DNA of 35,320 nucleotides from Candidatus Heimdallarchaeota archaeon B3_Heim (GCA_003144275.1 NJBF01000039.1:1-35320); one strand, 5' to 3'; shown: positions 26,457-35,273, counted from the first letter of the stretch. Program-made: numbers and translations. The notes: generated from the letters alone by a model not told the origin.

Positions 26457-27164
26457 GTGTTAGAAATGATTGATAAAATCGGTTTAATAGGTGGCACTGG
26501 TCCATTAGGACAAGGATTAGCTTTACGGTGGGGATTAGTAGGCGAACCAGTCTGTATGGGTTCAAGGCAGCAGGAAAAAGCGGACAAAATTGCTCTTGAA
26601 ATAAATTCGAAGTTAAATAGTCAGATAATTCAACCTATGACAAATGAGGATTGTATTCAAGAAGCAGACATTATTCTCATCACTACTCCATTTAATTTCA
26701 TGATTAAAACGATAGAACCATTATTACCTCACTTAACGGTGGAAAAAATCCTTGTCGATGTCACTGTTCCTCTGAAACCGTTTGAAAAGGGAAAAATGGT
26801 TGACATTCTACCACCAATGGACTTAAAAGCTCAAAGTGCCACGGAACTCCTACGAAAAGTTGTTCCTCCTAACATACCTGTAGTAGGTGCCTTTAAAACC
26901 CTATCAAATTCCACATTACGAGATATTAACAGATTACCAACCTTATATCAGGATGTTTTCATTTTTAGTAAAGATAAAGAAGCTAAAAATAGAGTGAAGG
27001 AGAAAGCCCTTAAAATTGAGCACCTCCGACCTGTTGACGCTGGAGGAACGCTTTCAGCAAGACATGTGGAAAGATTTACTGCCTTCCTCATTGGTCTCAA
27101 TCGAAGATATAAAACACATGATTCTGGAATTAAAGTTTCAGGACTACCTACACGAAAATGGTAA
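26457..27164 (+). CDS. npdG: F420H2:NADP oxidoreductase (NpdG)
   Basis: A 235-residue protein with the NpdG pattern: a dinucleotide-binding start IGLIGGTGPLGQGLALR, a GSRQQEKA turn that fits NADP phosphate binding, an ILITTPF strand, VDVTVPL, VGAFKTLSN and a C-terminal RFTAFLIGLNRRYKTHDSGIKVSGLP segment. The enzyme moves hydride between reduced coenzyme F420 and NADP+. Its presence indicates an F420-using cell, supporting an archaeal host. The start is GTG at 26457, one base after the mutase stop, or ATG at 26466. Its 3' end lies only 4 bp from the stop of a convergent DNA methyltransferase gene, marking the left border of the methyltransferase cluster. Confidence 0.85.
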   Translation: MLEMIDKIGLIGGTGPLGQGLALRWGLVGEPVCMGSRQQEKADKIALEINSKLNSQIIQPMTNEDCIQEADIILITTPFNFMIKTIEPLLPHLTVEKILVDVTVPLKPFEKGKMVDILPPMDLKAQSATELLRKVVPPNIPVVGAFKTLSNSTLRDINRLPTLYQDVFIFSKDKEAKNRVKEKALKIEHLRPVDAGGTLSARHVERFTAFLIGLNRRYKTHDSGIKVSGLPTRKW

Positions 27165-27168
27165 TTAT

Positions 27169-28794
27169 TTAGATGCTTGGTTTAAAAGTATCTATTATCT
27201 GTTTTTGTGATTTAGAGATATTATAATGGTTGAGGATAAACTCGTCCAATTGAGTTATTTCCTCATTTCCCAAACATTTTTCTCTCTCTATCTTCATTTC
27301 TTCGATTTTTTGTTCCTCTAATGCGGAAAATGGTAATTTAATGGGAAGTCGCTTCAAATAGTTGATTGCTATTTTAGGAAATATTTTCTTTACCGTTTTA
27401 AACTTATGGTTAAGATAAAAAGTCAATAACGAGGAGTTTAATATGATTTCTAAGTGTTTTAAATTGAAATGAGACCATTGTGGGTTGAAGGTAATTATAT
27501 ACACATCGCACACACAAAAAAGCCTGTTTGGATCATAAACTGCTATAAGCTCACGACCAATTCTTCGGAGGAGCAATTTAGGTGTCATATACATTGATTT
27601 ATCTTTAAAAATTGATTTCCTGTTCGAATCGAAATCAATATATCTCTTATCTCCTACTATGGAAAATTTACTGATATTTCTCCCAGCTATCAATGGTATA
27701 GAATCCTTTGTAGAAGGTGTTTCGCTAGTTAAGGTTGACTTAAATCCTAACTCGATTCCACGTGTAATAGATGCAATATCCTTTAGAAATAGCGAATCTA
27801 TTTCCATAATCTCAAGAATTTCAGTAATTTCTGTAGCCATATCAGGTACAATGTACCTAAACTTCTGATCCATAATCATACTTTGGTCATTCTTTTTAAT
27901 CTGAGAAATTCCACTTTCAACTGAATACCTACTGAATTCAATGATATTGGAAAGACTCTTCTCGGCTTCAGTTTTCTTATATCCCATTACAATGCATGTT
28001 TCAACAGATACTGAAGGAAATACATTGTCATCCAACATTATGATTTTCTTGATGTAAATCTGATTGAGTAATAAATCCCTGAATGCTTGATATCGAAAGT
28101 TTGTAGTGAAGTTATTCGGAATAAGGAAGATTAACGCTCCTCCTTCTCGTAATAGATGTATTGACCGTTCCACAAATAGAAGATAACTTTCTATTTCGGG
28201 ATCAACACCTTCAAAAATTCTTCTATAGATATTTTTCTCTTCTGAAGTAAATGAAATCCCAAAGGGGGGATTTCCTATACAAATATCATATCCCTCTTTA
28301 GTATTAGGTAAGGGCCATTCATAAAACCAATGAAACGCATTTTTAACCAAACTTATGTCTGGCTGAGTAATGTTAAGATCATCGAAGAAATAACGAGTTA
28401 ATTTTTCTTCTGTATAATAATTCTTCATGGTTTTAGGAGGTTTAATATACCCAATTAACGCATTACCAGTTTTAAACGAAATTTCAATATCCTGATTAGT
28501 CGCTAATTCCCTTTTTTTTGACTCACATAAATTTATAGATTCATTATTTATATCTAAACCATGCAAAATTAGTTTAAAGTTTTTTAGATCACTTGCTCTG
28601 ATGTTGTTCCGGTGTTTCATAATTTCAAATAAAAATCTACCATCTCCAACTGAATTATCAAGGATGCTGATACTTCTAGAACCAAGTGGTTGGTTCAGAA
28701 TCTTGTTAATAAAATCGAGAGAGAGATTGACCATTAATTTTACAATTGCTTGTGGAGTTGGGATCGCTCCTAGTGGTTCTTTTCCTTTATTCAC
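27169..28794 (-). CDS. N6-adenine DNA methyltransferase with TaqI-like target domain (MTase A)
   Basis: A 541-residue gamma-class amino-methyltransferase. Motif X is GAIPTPQAIVKLM near residue 10. Motif I is ILDNSVGDGRFL (44-55), with Asn where Pro is usual. An acidic HGLDIN follows near 80, and catalytic motif IV is GNPPF (174-178). LLREGGALIFLIPNNF follows. The C-terminal half is a TaqI/Eco57I-type target-recognition region (PLIAGRNI, KLLLRRIG, the ILNSSLLTFYLN block and LKRLPIKLP). There is no nuclease domain, so it resembles a methylase-only or orphan enzyme. It starts at GTG, with GGAGG upstream, 5 bp after MTase B. It is third in the operon led by the CCA-kinase gene. RNA as substrate is unlikely but not excluded. 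Confidence 0.82.
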   Translation of the reverse strand: MNKGKEPLGAIPTPQAIVKLMVNLSLDFINKILNQPLGSRSISILDNSVGDGRFLFEIMKHRNNIRASDLKNFKLILHGLDINNESINLCESKKRELATNQDIEISFKTGNALIGYIKPPKTMKNYYTEEKLTRYFFDDLNITQPDISLVKNAFHWFYEWPLPNTKEGYDICIGNPPFGISFTSEEKNIYRRIFEGVDPEIESYLLFVERSIHLLREGGALIFLIPNNFTTNFRYQAFRDLLLNQIYIKKIIMLDDNVFPSVSVETCIVMGYKKTEAEKSLSNIIEFSRYSVESGISQIKKNDQSMIMDQKFRYIVPDMATEITEILEIMEIDSLFLKDIASITRGIELGFKSTLTSETPSTKDSIPLIAGRNISKFSIVGDKRYIDFDSNRKSIFKDKSMYMTPKLLLRRIGRELIAVYDPNRLFCVCDVYIITFNPQWSHFNLKHLEIILNSSLLTFYLNHKFKTVKKIFPKIAINYLKRLPIKLPFSALEEQKIEEMKIEREKCLGNEEITQLDEFILNHYNISKSQKQIIDTFKPSI

Positions 28795-28799
28795 CTTTC

Positions 28800-30542
28800 T
28801 TATTCCCCCTCCAAAATTATCTGCTTTTCATTTTGAGATAATTCATAAAGATTGAAAACAATTTCGTCTATAATGGACCTAACATATTCCATCCTTGAAT
28901 ATTTTCCAAATATCCCTTCGACGTAAGATTTATTGACTTTAATTCCTATTTGTTTTCCTAACCATGATAAGTCGTCTACATTTCTTGTTCGAAAAAACCT
29001 ATCAATCTGCTTCATTAACTTAAAGGGATTACTTGTATGATTTTTCTGATTATATATTGACTGATTAACCATTTCATCTAGCAGTTGTTTTAGCTCCTTC
29101 CCTTCATTAAGATACAATTTGAAGATTTCTCCAATCACGAAGAATTGGTCTACGTTTGATTCCTTTTTTGCTGACAAACAAATATTGGGAAGCTGACTCT
29201 TTTCTACCATTTTCTTAATTTTACTACGGAAGTCAGAATTCGAATCACCATCCAAACGAGGAATTATTAGTTTATTTAGATATGGTTTATCTAAATCTTT
29301 GCTTGTTACAAATCGTTTAGTATATACTGCATTTTGTAACCACCAATTTATAAACTTAGATTGAAGTAAAGCACCATATGCATAAATATCATTAGACGAA
29401 GAATAAGGAGGAATTATGTTAATGACAGTTTCATGAGTAAGGTAGACACCTAAGGAATCAACCCAAATTGGAAGATCCAGTTGGAATTTTGGTTTGGTTT
29501 TATAAGCAATAATACGTTGTCCAATTATTTTAGGTTGTTTTAACCTTTTAAACTTAATTTCAGGAACAGCTTCATTTACATAATTACGTTCTGGAAATAA
29601 AAATCCGTGTGTAAGCGAAACTTTTTCTATTAATGGAGTAGATACGTCTTTTACACGAAATCGACTACTTAAACCACGAAAAGCAGTCCATTCGATTCTT
29701 CTGTGATCTTTTAGGAGCTTTTCCATTAGTTTCTGCTCTGAGGGAGTGACACCCACTAAAAAATTATCGAAACGAATCGCGTTTTGAGTCTTTACGGTTG
29801 AAATGAAAGCTAGCTTTTCATTCACAGGATCCCAGATCCCTGTTCGGAACTCTAAAGATGGAGAGATTTTTTGTAGTGTGAGGGCAACTTGCTCTTGCAA
29901 TTGACCAGAAAATTGATTTGCTAAATCAAATACTTCTAAAAGACGAACCTGGGTTAGACATAATTGTCGAAATATTTTCCATTTATTAGAGTAAATAAAA
30001 GGTTTAGGTAAAATAAATGAAAGGATACCCCTGTCTTTCAAGAGATTAATTGACTTCAGTACGAAATAAAGAGCGGATTCTGACGGAATATTCTCTTGGA
30101 CATCTTTAGGACGCAATTTTCTTATTTTATCCCACTCTTGTGGAGAATATTTCGCATGATGAGGAGGGTTAGATATGATTAAATCGTATTTTGTTCCTTG
30201 ATTCTCTGTATCAAATTCAGTCAGAAAATTTTTGAGATGAAAAACAACAGAACATCTATCATCTTTAACAGAGTTAATTACTAATGATTTAGCTCTTGAG
30301 AGCGCAGAAGGGTCAATATCTAACGCATCGATATTGATAGAACAAAATTTATTCTTTAATATCTGAATAAGTGTTCTACAAAAAATTCCTTCTCCAGCTG
30401 ATGGGTCTAACACTGAGAGAGTATCATTATCTCTTGGGTCATCAAGATAATAGACAATGTTTCCAATTATTGCCTGTACAATGTTTTCAGGTGTAAAATA
30501 TTGCCCTTTTTCGCGCTGAGTACGTGACAAGCTGAGTCCCAA
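28800..30542 (-). CDS. N6-adenine methyltransferase with TaqI-like target domain and NPPH motif (MTase B)
   Basis: A 580-residue methyltransferase. Motif X is KGQYFTPENIV (12-22), and motif I is VLDPSAGEGIF (44-54). ALDID lies near 73-77. Motif IV is SNPPHHAKYS with NPPH at 125-128; the fourth position is normally Tyr, Phe or Trp stacking on the flipped adenine, so His here is unusual. GILSFILPKPFIYS is the following strand. A TaqI-like target domain follows (PKIIGQRIIAYKTKP, the LLQSKFINWWLQ block, YLNKLIIP), and then about 130 extra helical residues at the C-terminus. It starts at TTG, 15 bp after the CCA-kinase gene, and precedes MTase A by 5 bp. Catalytic activity with His at this site is uncertain. 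Confidence 0.82.
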   Translation of the reverse strand: MGLSLSRTQREKGQYFTPENIVQAIIGNIVYYLDDPRDNDTLSVLDPSAGEGIFCRTLIQILKNKFCSINIDALDIDPSALSRAKSLVINSVKDDRCSVVFHLKNFLTEFDTENQGTKYDLIISNPPHHAKYSPQEWDKIRKLRPKDVQENIPSESALYFVLKSINLLKDRGILSFILPKPFIYSNKWKIFRQLCLTQVRLLEVFDLANQFSGQLQEQVALTLQKISPSLEFRTGIWDPVNEKLAFISTVKTQNAIRFDNFLVGVTPSEQKLMEKLLKDHRRIEWTAFRGLSSRFRVKDVSTPLIEKVSLTHGFLFPERNYVNEAVPEIKFKRLKQPKIIGQRIIAYKTKPKFQLDLPIWVDSLGVYLTHETVINIIPPYSSSNDIYAYGALLQSKFINWWLQNAVYTKRFVTSKDLDKPYLNKLIIPRLDGDSNSDFRSKIKKMVEKSQLPNICLSAKKESNVDQFFVIGEIFKLYLNEGKELKQLLDEMVNQSIYNQKNHTSNPFKLMKQIDRFFRTRNVDDLSWLGKQIGIKVNKSYVEGIFGKYSRMEYVRSIIDEIVFNLYELSQNEKQIILEGE

Positions 30543-30557
30543 AAATCGTTTTTTTCA

Positions 30558-32516
30558 CTAAGAGCTGACATTCAACATATCTTTAATTTTCTTCGCAGTG
30601 AAAGTCTTACCAGTAAGTACATTACCACTCATTATAATAAGACGATGATTATTTTTGTTGATCATTGATACCAAATTTTTCACCTTCAAATCGTAATTAT
30701 CTGATCTAGTCGATAGCTCAACAACGTGACTCTTACTCGGAACATAGAGAGAAGATTCATACGTCCTAATTAATTTTTCATAACGCACAAAAATTGAGAG
30801 ATCTGCATCGCTCTTGGTTAGAGATTCTTCTTCTTGACCTCTGGCGTCGAAATTTAATTTCAGAGCTTCCTTAGATACATTAATATGGACAAAAATCGGA
30901 TTGAAAACTCTAAATTGCTTGATTAAATTCTCTCGATGATTTGGATGTGAGGGGGAATTAAAATTAGTTCCATCAAAAAATACGACATTGGATTTATTTC
31001 TACGTAGATGACAGGAAATAAGCCATATTGCGAGTCGATAAGTATGGGTACTCTCCCAAGTGGAATAATTTGGTTTATTCATACGATATAATTTTCGAAT
31101 ATGATCTGTTGATATTATATTGATCTTCGGAATTTTTAACGCAGTACATAAGTTTACAACCATTTTAATTCGATTGAGAATTTCATACAACTCTTTTTTT
31201 GAATTAAGTGATGGTTTAACCTCGACTTGCTCACGTAATAGGGTTAAACAAATTCCAATAAACTCTCGTTGTATAGCTTTTGTCTTATCTATGTTTAAGT
31301 AAGCAACAACATCATTTCCATTGATCTTCAAATCTTTCAAATAAATTGGGCTTTGTGAGGCACTTCTCAGTTTTATATCCTTTAACAATGCTTCAATGGG
31401 ATCAGCCTCATTCCCTAACAACTTCCATGCTTTGATAAAATTAAGGTAATCTTCAAGGAATCTAGGATCGATTCTGAAAAGGAATTTCCTTAGTGCATAG
31501 TTTTTTGAAATTTCAGGAGCTAGAGTAGAATAAGGTAAAGGGACCGAATAAATTGTTAAAATGTGTATTATATCATCAATTTGCTTGTTTGGGAATTTGA
31601 GTCCTTTAAGGATACCAATAATCAACTTCTTGTCTAATTTAGGGACAGCATGTGATAACTTATAATCAGTAGCTGATAATTGATGAATAAGAACAGAAAA
31701 TCTGAGATTTACTGAAGAATTGTTGGTAAGATTGTCTATAATACGAAAAGTAATTTCTAATCGTGATAAACCTAAACCTGATATGAGAGTATGCATGAAT
31801 TCAGTATTAAATTGAGGGATTAACTTAGCTAGTACCCCTGTAGTATGTAAGAAGTGCACAGCTTGTTGCCAATATCGCCCCGACATCAATTTCTGTAATT
31901 CAGTTCCAATTCGTTCCTTTGCAACTTGATCAAATACATCTAAATGTCTAGGAACCGCTGCAAGAGATGAATTCTCAACAGAATACCCTAATTCTGAAAC
32001 AAATCGAAAGATTCTAATTAATCGCAGCCCATCTTCCCCTAACCGAGCATCAGGATCACCTACCAACCGTAAAAGTTGATTATTGATATCAGAACGTCCA
32101 TTGTAAGGATCTGTAAATTCCTCAGTTATAGGATCATATGCAATTGCATTTATTGTTAGATCACGTCGAGCAAGATCTTCCCCAATATCAGTTACAAACT
32201 GAACTTCGGAAGGACGACGCCCATCTTTATACACACCTTCGACCCGAAAAGTTGTAATCTCTATTGAAAGATTTTTAAAGAGAAGAGTAACTGTTCCATG
32301 TTGTATACCCGTCGGAATTACCCTAAAATGAGTAAATAAATCCATAACTTCAGATGGAGAGGCGTCAGTTGCTATGTCCCAATCATTTGGTCGTGTTTCA
32401 CCCCGCAAAAGATCACGAATTGACCCACCAACGACAAAAGCCTTGAATCCAGAAGAAGAAAATTTGTGACAGATCTCAAGAATTTCCGAAGGAAAAAGAT
32501 TTGGGGTTAATTCCAT
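30558..32516 (-). CDS. Class II (bacterial-type) CCA-adding enzyme fused to a P-loop kinase, apparently circularly permuted
   Basis: A 652-residue fusion. Residues 1-350 are a class II tRNA nucleotidyltransferase: VVGGSIRDLLRG with the metal aspartates in DWDIAT (Asp45, Asp47), RRDLTINAIAYD (near 118-129), DPYNGRSDI and the EDGLRLIRIFRF motif. These add nucleotides to RNA 3' ends. Residues about 465-652 read as an AAA_33/PSTK-like kinase: STDHIR (469-474), FFDGTN (513-518), VHINVS (543-548), SDADLSIFVRYEKLIRTYE (569-587). The expected preceding Walker A is missing, but GNVLTGKT (631-638) lies at the extreme C-terminus in a strand-loop-helix, as in a circular permutation. It leads an operon with two methyltransferases. 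Archaea normally use class I CCA enzymes, so acquisition by transfer and a non-housekeeping role are likely. Confidence 0.85.
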   Translation of the reverse strand: MELTPNLFPSEILEICHKFSSSGFKAFVVGGSIRDLLRGETRPNDWDIATDASPSEVMDLFTHFRVIPTGIQHGTVTLLFKNLSIEITTFRVEGVYKDGRRPSEVQFVTDIGEDLARRDLTINAIAYDPITEEFTDPYNGRSDINNQLLRLVGDPDARLGEDGLRLIRIFRFVSELGYSVENSSLAAVPRHLDVFDQVAKERIGTELQKLMSGRYWQQAVHFLHTTGVLAKLIPQFNTEFMHTLISGLGLSRLEITFRIIDNLTNNSSVNLRFSVLIHQLSATDYKLSHAVPKLDKKLIIGILKGLKFPNKQIDDIIHILTIYSVPLPYSTLAPEISKNYALRKFLFRIDPRFLEDYLNFIKAWKLLGNEADPIEALLKDIKLRSASQSPIYLKDLKINGNDVVAYLNIDKTKAIQREFIGICLTLLREQVEVKPSLNSKKELYEILNRIKMVVNLCTALKIPKINIISTDHIRKLYRMNKPNYSTWESTHTYRLAIWLISCHLRRNKSNVVFFDGTNFNSPSHPNHRENLIKQFRVFNPIFVHINVSKEALKLNFDARGQEEESLTKSDADLSIFVRYEKLIRTYESSLYVPSKSHVVELSTRSDNYDLKVKNLVSMINKNNHRLIIMSGNVLTGKTFTAKKIKDMLNVSS

Positions 32517-32610
32517 GTTTCTACCTCTGTCTACTTTCGAATTGAGGAAAAGAGCTATTAAAACCTTTAATATCTCCTATGGATAAGCAATACTTTCTGA
32601 GAGATGATAT
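32517..32610. promoter_or_regulatory. Divergent promoter region between the CCA-kinase operon and MTase C
   Basis: This 94 bp gap separates two divergent starts. An A/T-rich stretch TTAAAACCTTTAATAT (about 32558-32574) is about 40 bp from each start codon and could serve TATA elements in both directions. The shared short promoter suggests the two transcription units are co-regulated. Confidence 0.4.
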
Positions 32611-35208
32611 TTGCAACACCTATCTCAAAAACTAAAAGAGTTTTATGTATCACTTCTTCAAGGTGGGAGATACTTAGGTTGGTCTGATACAGATAACTTT
32701 GAGGTAGCTCTAAATTCACTCATTAAATTTCTCTCGGTATTTTATTACCAACCTTGGGATAAAATCACAGAAGAATCATTCTCTTCACTTGAAAAAGTAG
32801 AAAAATGTAAAATATTTTTCAAAATATGGATTCACTTATCTAATGGGTCTCCAGATAGAAATTATATTTCGGTTGTTGAAAAAACTAGTTATCATTTATC
32901 TCACCTTACCCCGCATGAGGAAAAATTACTACAGAGTATTCCAGAAGCAGATTGGGACCAAATGATCATATTTATGGGAAGATATCAATTTGTTTTGGTC
33001 GAAACATTCCAACAATCTGGGGGGAAAGACGAAGGAATAACCCCAGAATTTCTCTCTATATTTGCAGAAATGGTCACAAATGAATTTGAAAAAGATTTTT
33101 CTGTTTCACCCAAAGTTTCGAGTCGCAAGATAAAGGGAGTATACTACTCGCCGTGGAAAATCATCCGAGAGTTAACAAATAATCTTATAGCAAGAGATAA
33201 AGTTCAGGTGACGGTGTTAGATCCAAGTTCTGGAACTGGTTCATTTCTTCTTTACGCAGCAGAAAGAATTTTCCAAAATCAATTGAAATCTTCATGTAAA
33301 CACGCTGAAAACCCATCAATGATTGTCAAGAATTTCATTTTTGGGGTAGATAAGGCAGGTCCAGGTATATTAGTAACCAAGCTTCGGTTGCTATTCTGGA
33401 TGTTAAGTAAAAATCCTGAATCAGAAATAGAGATCAATCCAGGGTTATTTTCGAATATTCGGAAAGGAAACTCGCTTTTTGGATTTATTAATGAGAAATT
33501 CAGTCCGTCTATTGAGATCTTGAGTTATTTTTCTCAAAAGATAGAGGAAAGTGAAGTAGAGTCATCAAAACGTGTTAAATTGACTAAAAATATGGATACA
33601 AATTGGGTACACTCTTGTAACCAACTCAAATCAATTTTAATGAGTAAGAACTGTATAAATGGAGGAAATATTGACTCTCTAACGGAGCAATTAAATCGAG
33701 AGATTTCAAAACTGTTAGATATATCATACATACAATTTTTGTCTTTTTTAACGAATAAAACAGCTAAAGTAAAATCTTTTTACAATATTGACACAGAACA
33801 GCATAATTTTTTTCATTGGGGGTTGATTTTTCCCAATATTATTCTACAAGGAGGATTCGACGTATGTTTAGGAAACCCTCCTTATGGCCGTTCTATTCTG
33901 TCAGTAAAAGAGAAAAACATCCTAAAAAAATCTTACAATTCATGCAAAGGATCTAATGCAAAAAAAGTAAGCTTGAATGCTGCAGGAGCTTTTATTGAAC
34001 GTTCAATCAAACTCTTAAAGCCAGAAGGCCGTTTAGCATTCATTCTTCCATTTTCTGTTCTTAGGGTGGAAGAATTTGAAGGAATTCGGAATTACATTCT
34101 AGAAAGGACTGTGATTAACGAAATTCATGACGAATCTGCAGCTTTCCAAGATGTTACTTTAGAAATGTGTTCATTGATCTTAACTAAACATCAAAAAAGT
34201 GACTACTCGATATTTATTAAACCCAGAAAAGGTTTGGAACCAGGATTACAAATAAGAAACTCTATTTTCATGAATTACAAGCGATTTATGATTTACTATG
34301 ACACAAATTGGCAGAAGATTGTTAATGGTGGAAAATTCTCCCAAGTAATGGGAGATTATGGAGTAGATCACAGGATTGTCAAGAAAGACTTGAAACGAAA
34401 TTACACCCCTTCCATAGGCTATGTCGTTCCATTTCTTCATTCAGGAAAGTGCGTCACTCGCTATGCACTGAACCCAAATTATTTTCTTTGGTCAAAATCG
34501 ACTCATAAGAATCCTAGATTTATCAACTATCTTGAGAAACCTAAACTTGTATGTACTGCAATTGGTAACGAGTTTCGGGTAGCGTACAAACCTAGGGGGA
34601 TCGTACCAGGAACAAATGTCTCAATAATGGAAATTTCAAACCCCCATCATGATTTCTTTCCTCTAATGATTATACTCAATTCTTCTCTAATTAATTATTT
34701 ATTAAAACGATATATATTGAACTATTCTCATCTAACGGTCTATCTACACAAATATTATACACAATTAATACCAATAAAGTATCCATGGTCTTATGAAAAG
34801 GAATGGAGAATAATTGGGACATATATATCCTTATTAAATCAGATACAACAATTGAACATTGGACTCTCTTACCAAAAAGAGTTGAAATTTTTGGAAGAAA
34901 TTACAGAGCACCTTGTTTACCATTTATATCTTCCAGAAATATATATAGGTTCAAAGTTAACGTTAACATCTATACTTCAGGATTCCCTTCTTGAAATCCA
35001 ATTTGAGGACTGTATTGAGGCACTCTTATCCCCAGCTAGCAATATTGAGGAGATTATAAGTGAAAAAAATTCTGATGTAATGAAAGCTGAAGCAAGAATA
35101 CTAACTGTCATTAGTACATTGAAAACTGATTCAATTCTCAATATCCTATCTCAATCCAAGCAATTAAGAGAAAAATCGGGAATAACGAAAAAAAGAGATT
35201 TCGTCTAA
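32611..35208 (+). CDS. Large N6-adenine DNA methyltransferase, Eco57I/TaqI-like (MTase C)
   Basis: An 865-residue enzyme. Residues 1-175 are a helical N-terminal region without a recognisable nuclease motif. Motif X is GVYYSPWKIIREL, and motif I is VLDPSSGTGSFL (about 201-212), followed by a GVDKAGPG acidic loop. About 210 residues separate motif I from motif IV GNPPYGRS (about 420), a spacing typical of Eco57I-like enzymes with an inserted region. PEGRLAFILPFSVLR follows, then a TaqI-like target domain including PKLVCTAIGNEF, IILNSSLINYLL and YTQLIPIKYP. It is divergent from the CCA-kinase/MTase operon. The TTG at 32611 is the first start after an in-frame stop. Length suits a type IIG protein, but the PD-ExK nuclease is not visible. 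Confidence 0.82.
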   Translation: MQHLSQKLKEFYVSLLQGGRYLGWSDTDNFEVALNSLIKFLSVFYYQPWDKITEESFSSLEKVEKCKIFFKIWIHLSNGSPDRNYISVVEKTSYHLSHLTPHEEKLLQSIPEADWDQMIIFMGRYQFVLVETFQQSGGKDEGITPEFLSIFAEMVTNEFEKDFSVSPKVSSRKIKGVYYSPWKIIRELTNNLIARDKVQVTVLDPSSGTGSFLLYAAERIFQNQLKSSCKHAENPSMIVKNFIFGVDKAGPGILVTKLRLLFWMLSKNPESEIEINPGLFSNIRKGNSLFGFINEKFSPSIEILSYFSQKIEESEVESSKRVKLTKNMDTNWVHSCNQLKSILMSKNCINGGNIDSLTEQLNREISKLLDISYIQFLSFLTNKTAKVKSFYNIDTEQHNFFHWGLIFPNIILQGGFDVCLGNPPYGRSILSVKEKNILKKSYNSCKGSNAKKVSLNAAGAFIERSIKLLKPEGRLAFILPFSVLRVEEFEGIRNYILERTVINEIHDESAAFQDVTLEMCSLILTKHQKSDYSIFIKPRKGLEPGLQIRNSIFMNYKRFMIYYDTNWQKIVNGGKFSQVMGDYGVDHRIVKKDLKRNYTPSIGYVVPFLHSGKCVTRYALNPNYFLWSKSTHKNPRFINYLEKPKLVCTAIGNEFRVAYKPRGIVPGTNVSIMEISNPHHDFFPLMIILNSSLINYLLKRYILNYSHLTVYLHKYYTQLIPIKYPWSYEKEWRIIGTYISLLNQIQQLNIGLSYQKELKFLEEITEHLVYHLYLPEIYIGSKLTLTSILQDSLLEIQFEDCIEALLSPASNIEEIISEKNSDVMKAEARILTVISTLKTDSILNILSQSKQLREKSGITKKRDFV

Positions 35209-35273
35209 ATTGTTGAACACCACCATTAACCTTTAAAAAGAAAACTAAGAAATCTTAACCTTAGAAATCATCA

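Noticed and set aside
32611..33135. Possible PD-ExK nuclease in the N-terminal region of MTase C, which would make it a type IIG enzyme
   Set aside because: A PD followed by an EK appears (near SPDRNYISVVEK), but the acidic-x-Lys spacing is wrong and no other catalytic residues line up.
27169..35208. Identification of the cluster as a known BREX, DISARM or classical restriction-modification system
   Set aside because: No PglZ, BrxL, Lon-like protease, helicase or endonuclease gene is visible, and the methyltransferases are smaller than PglX-type proteins.
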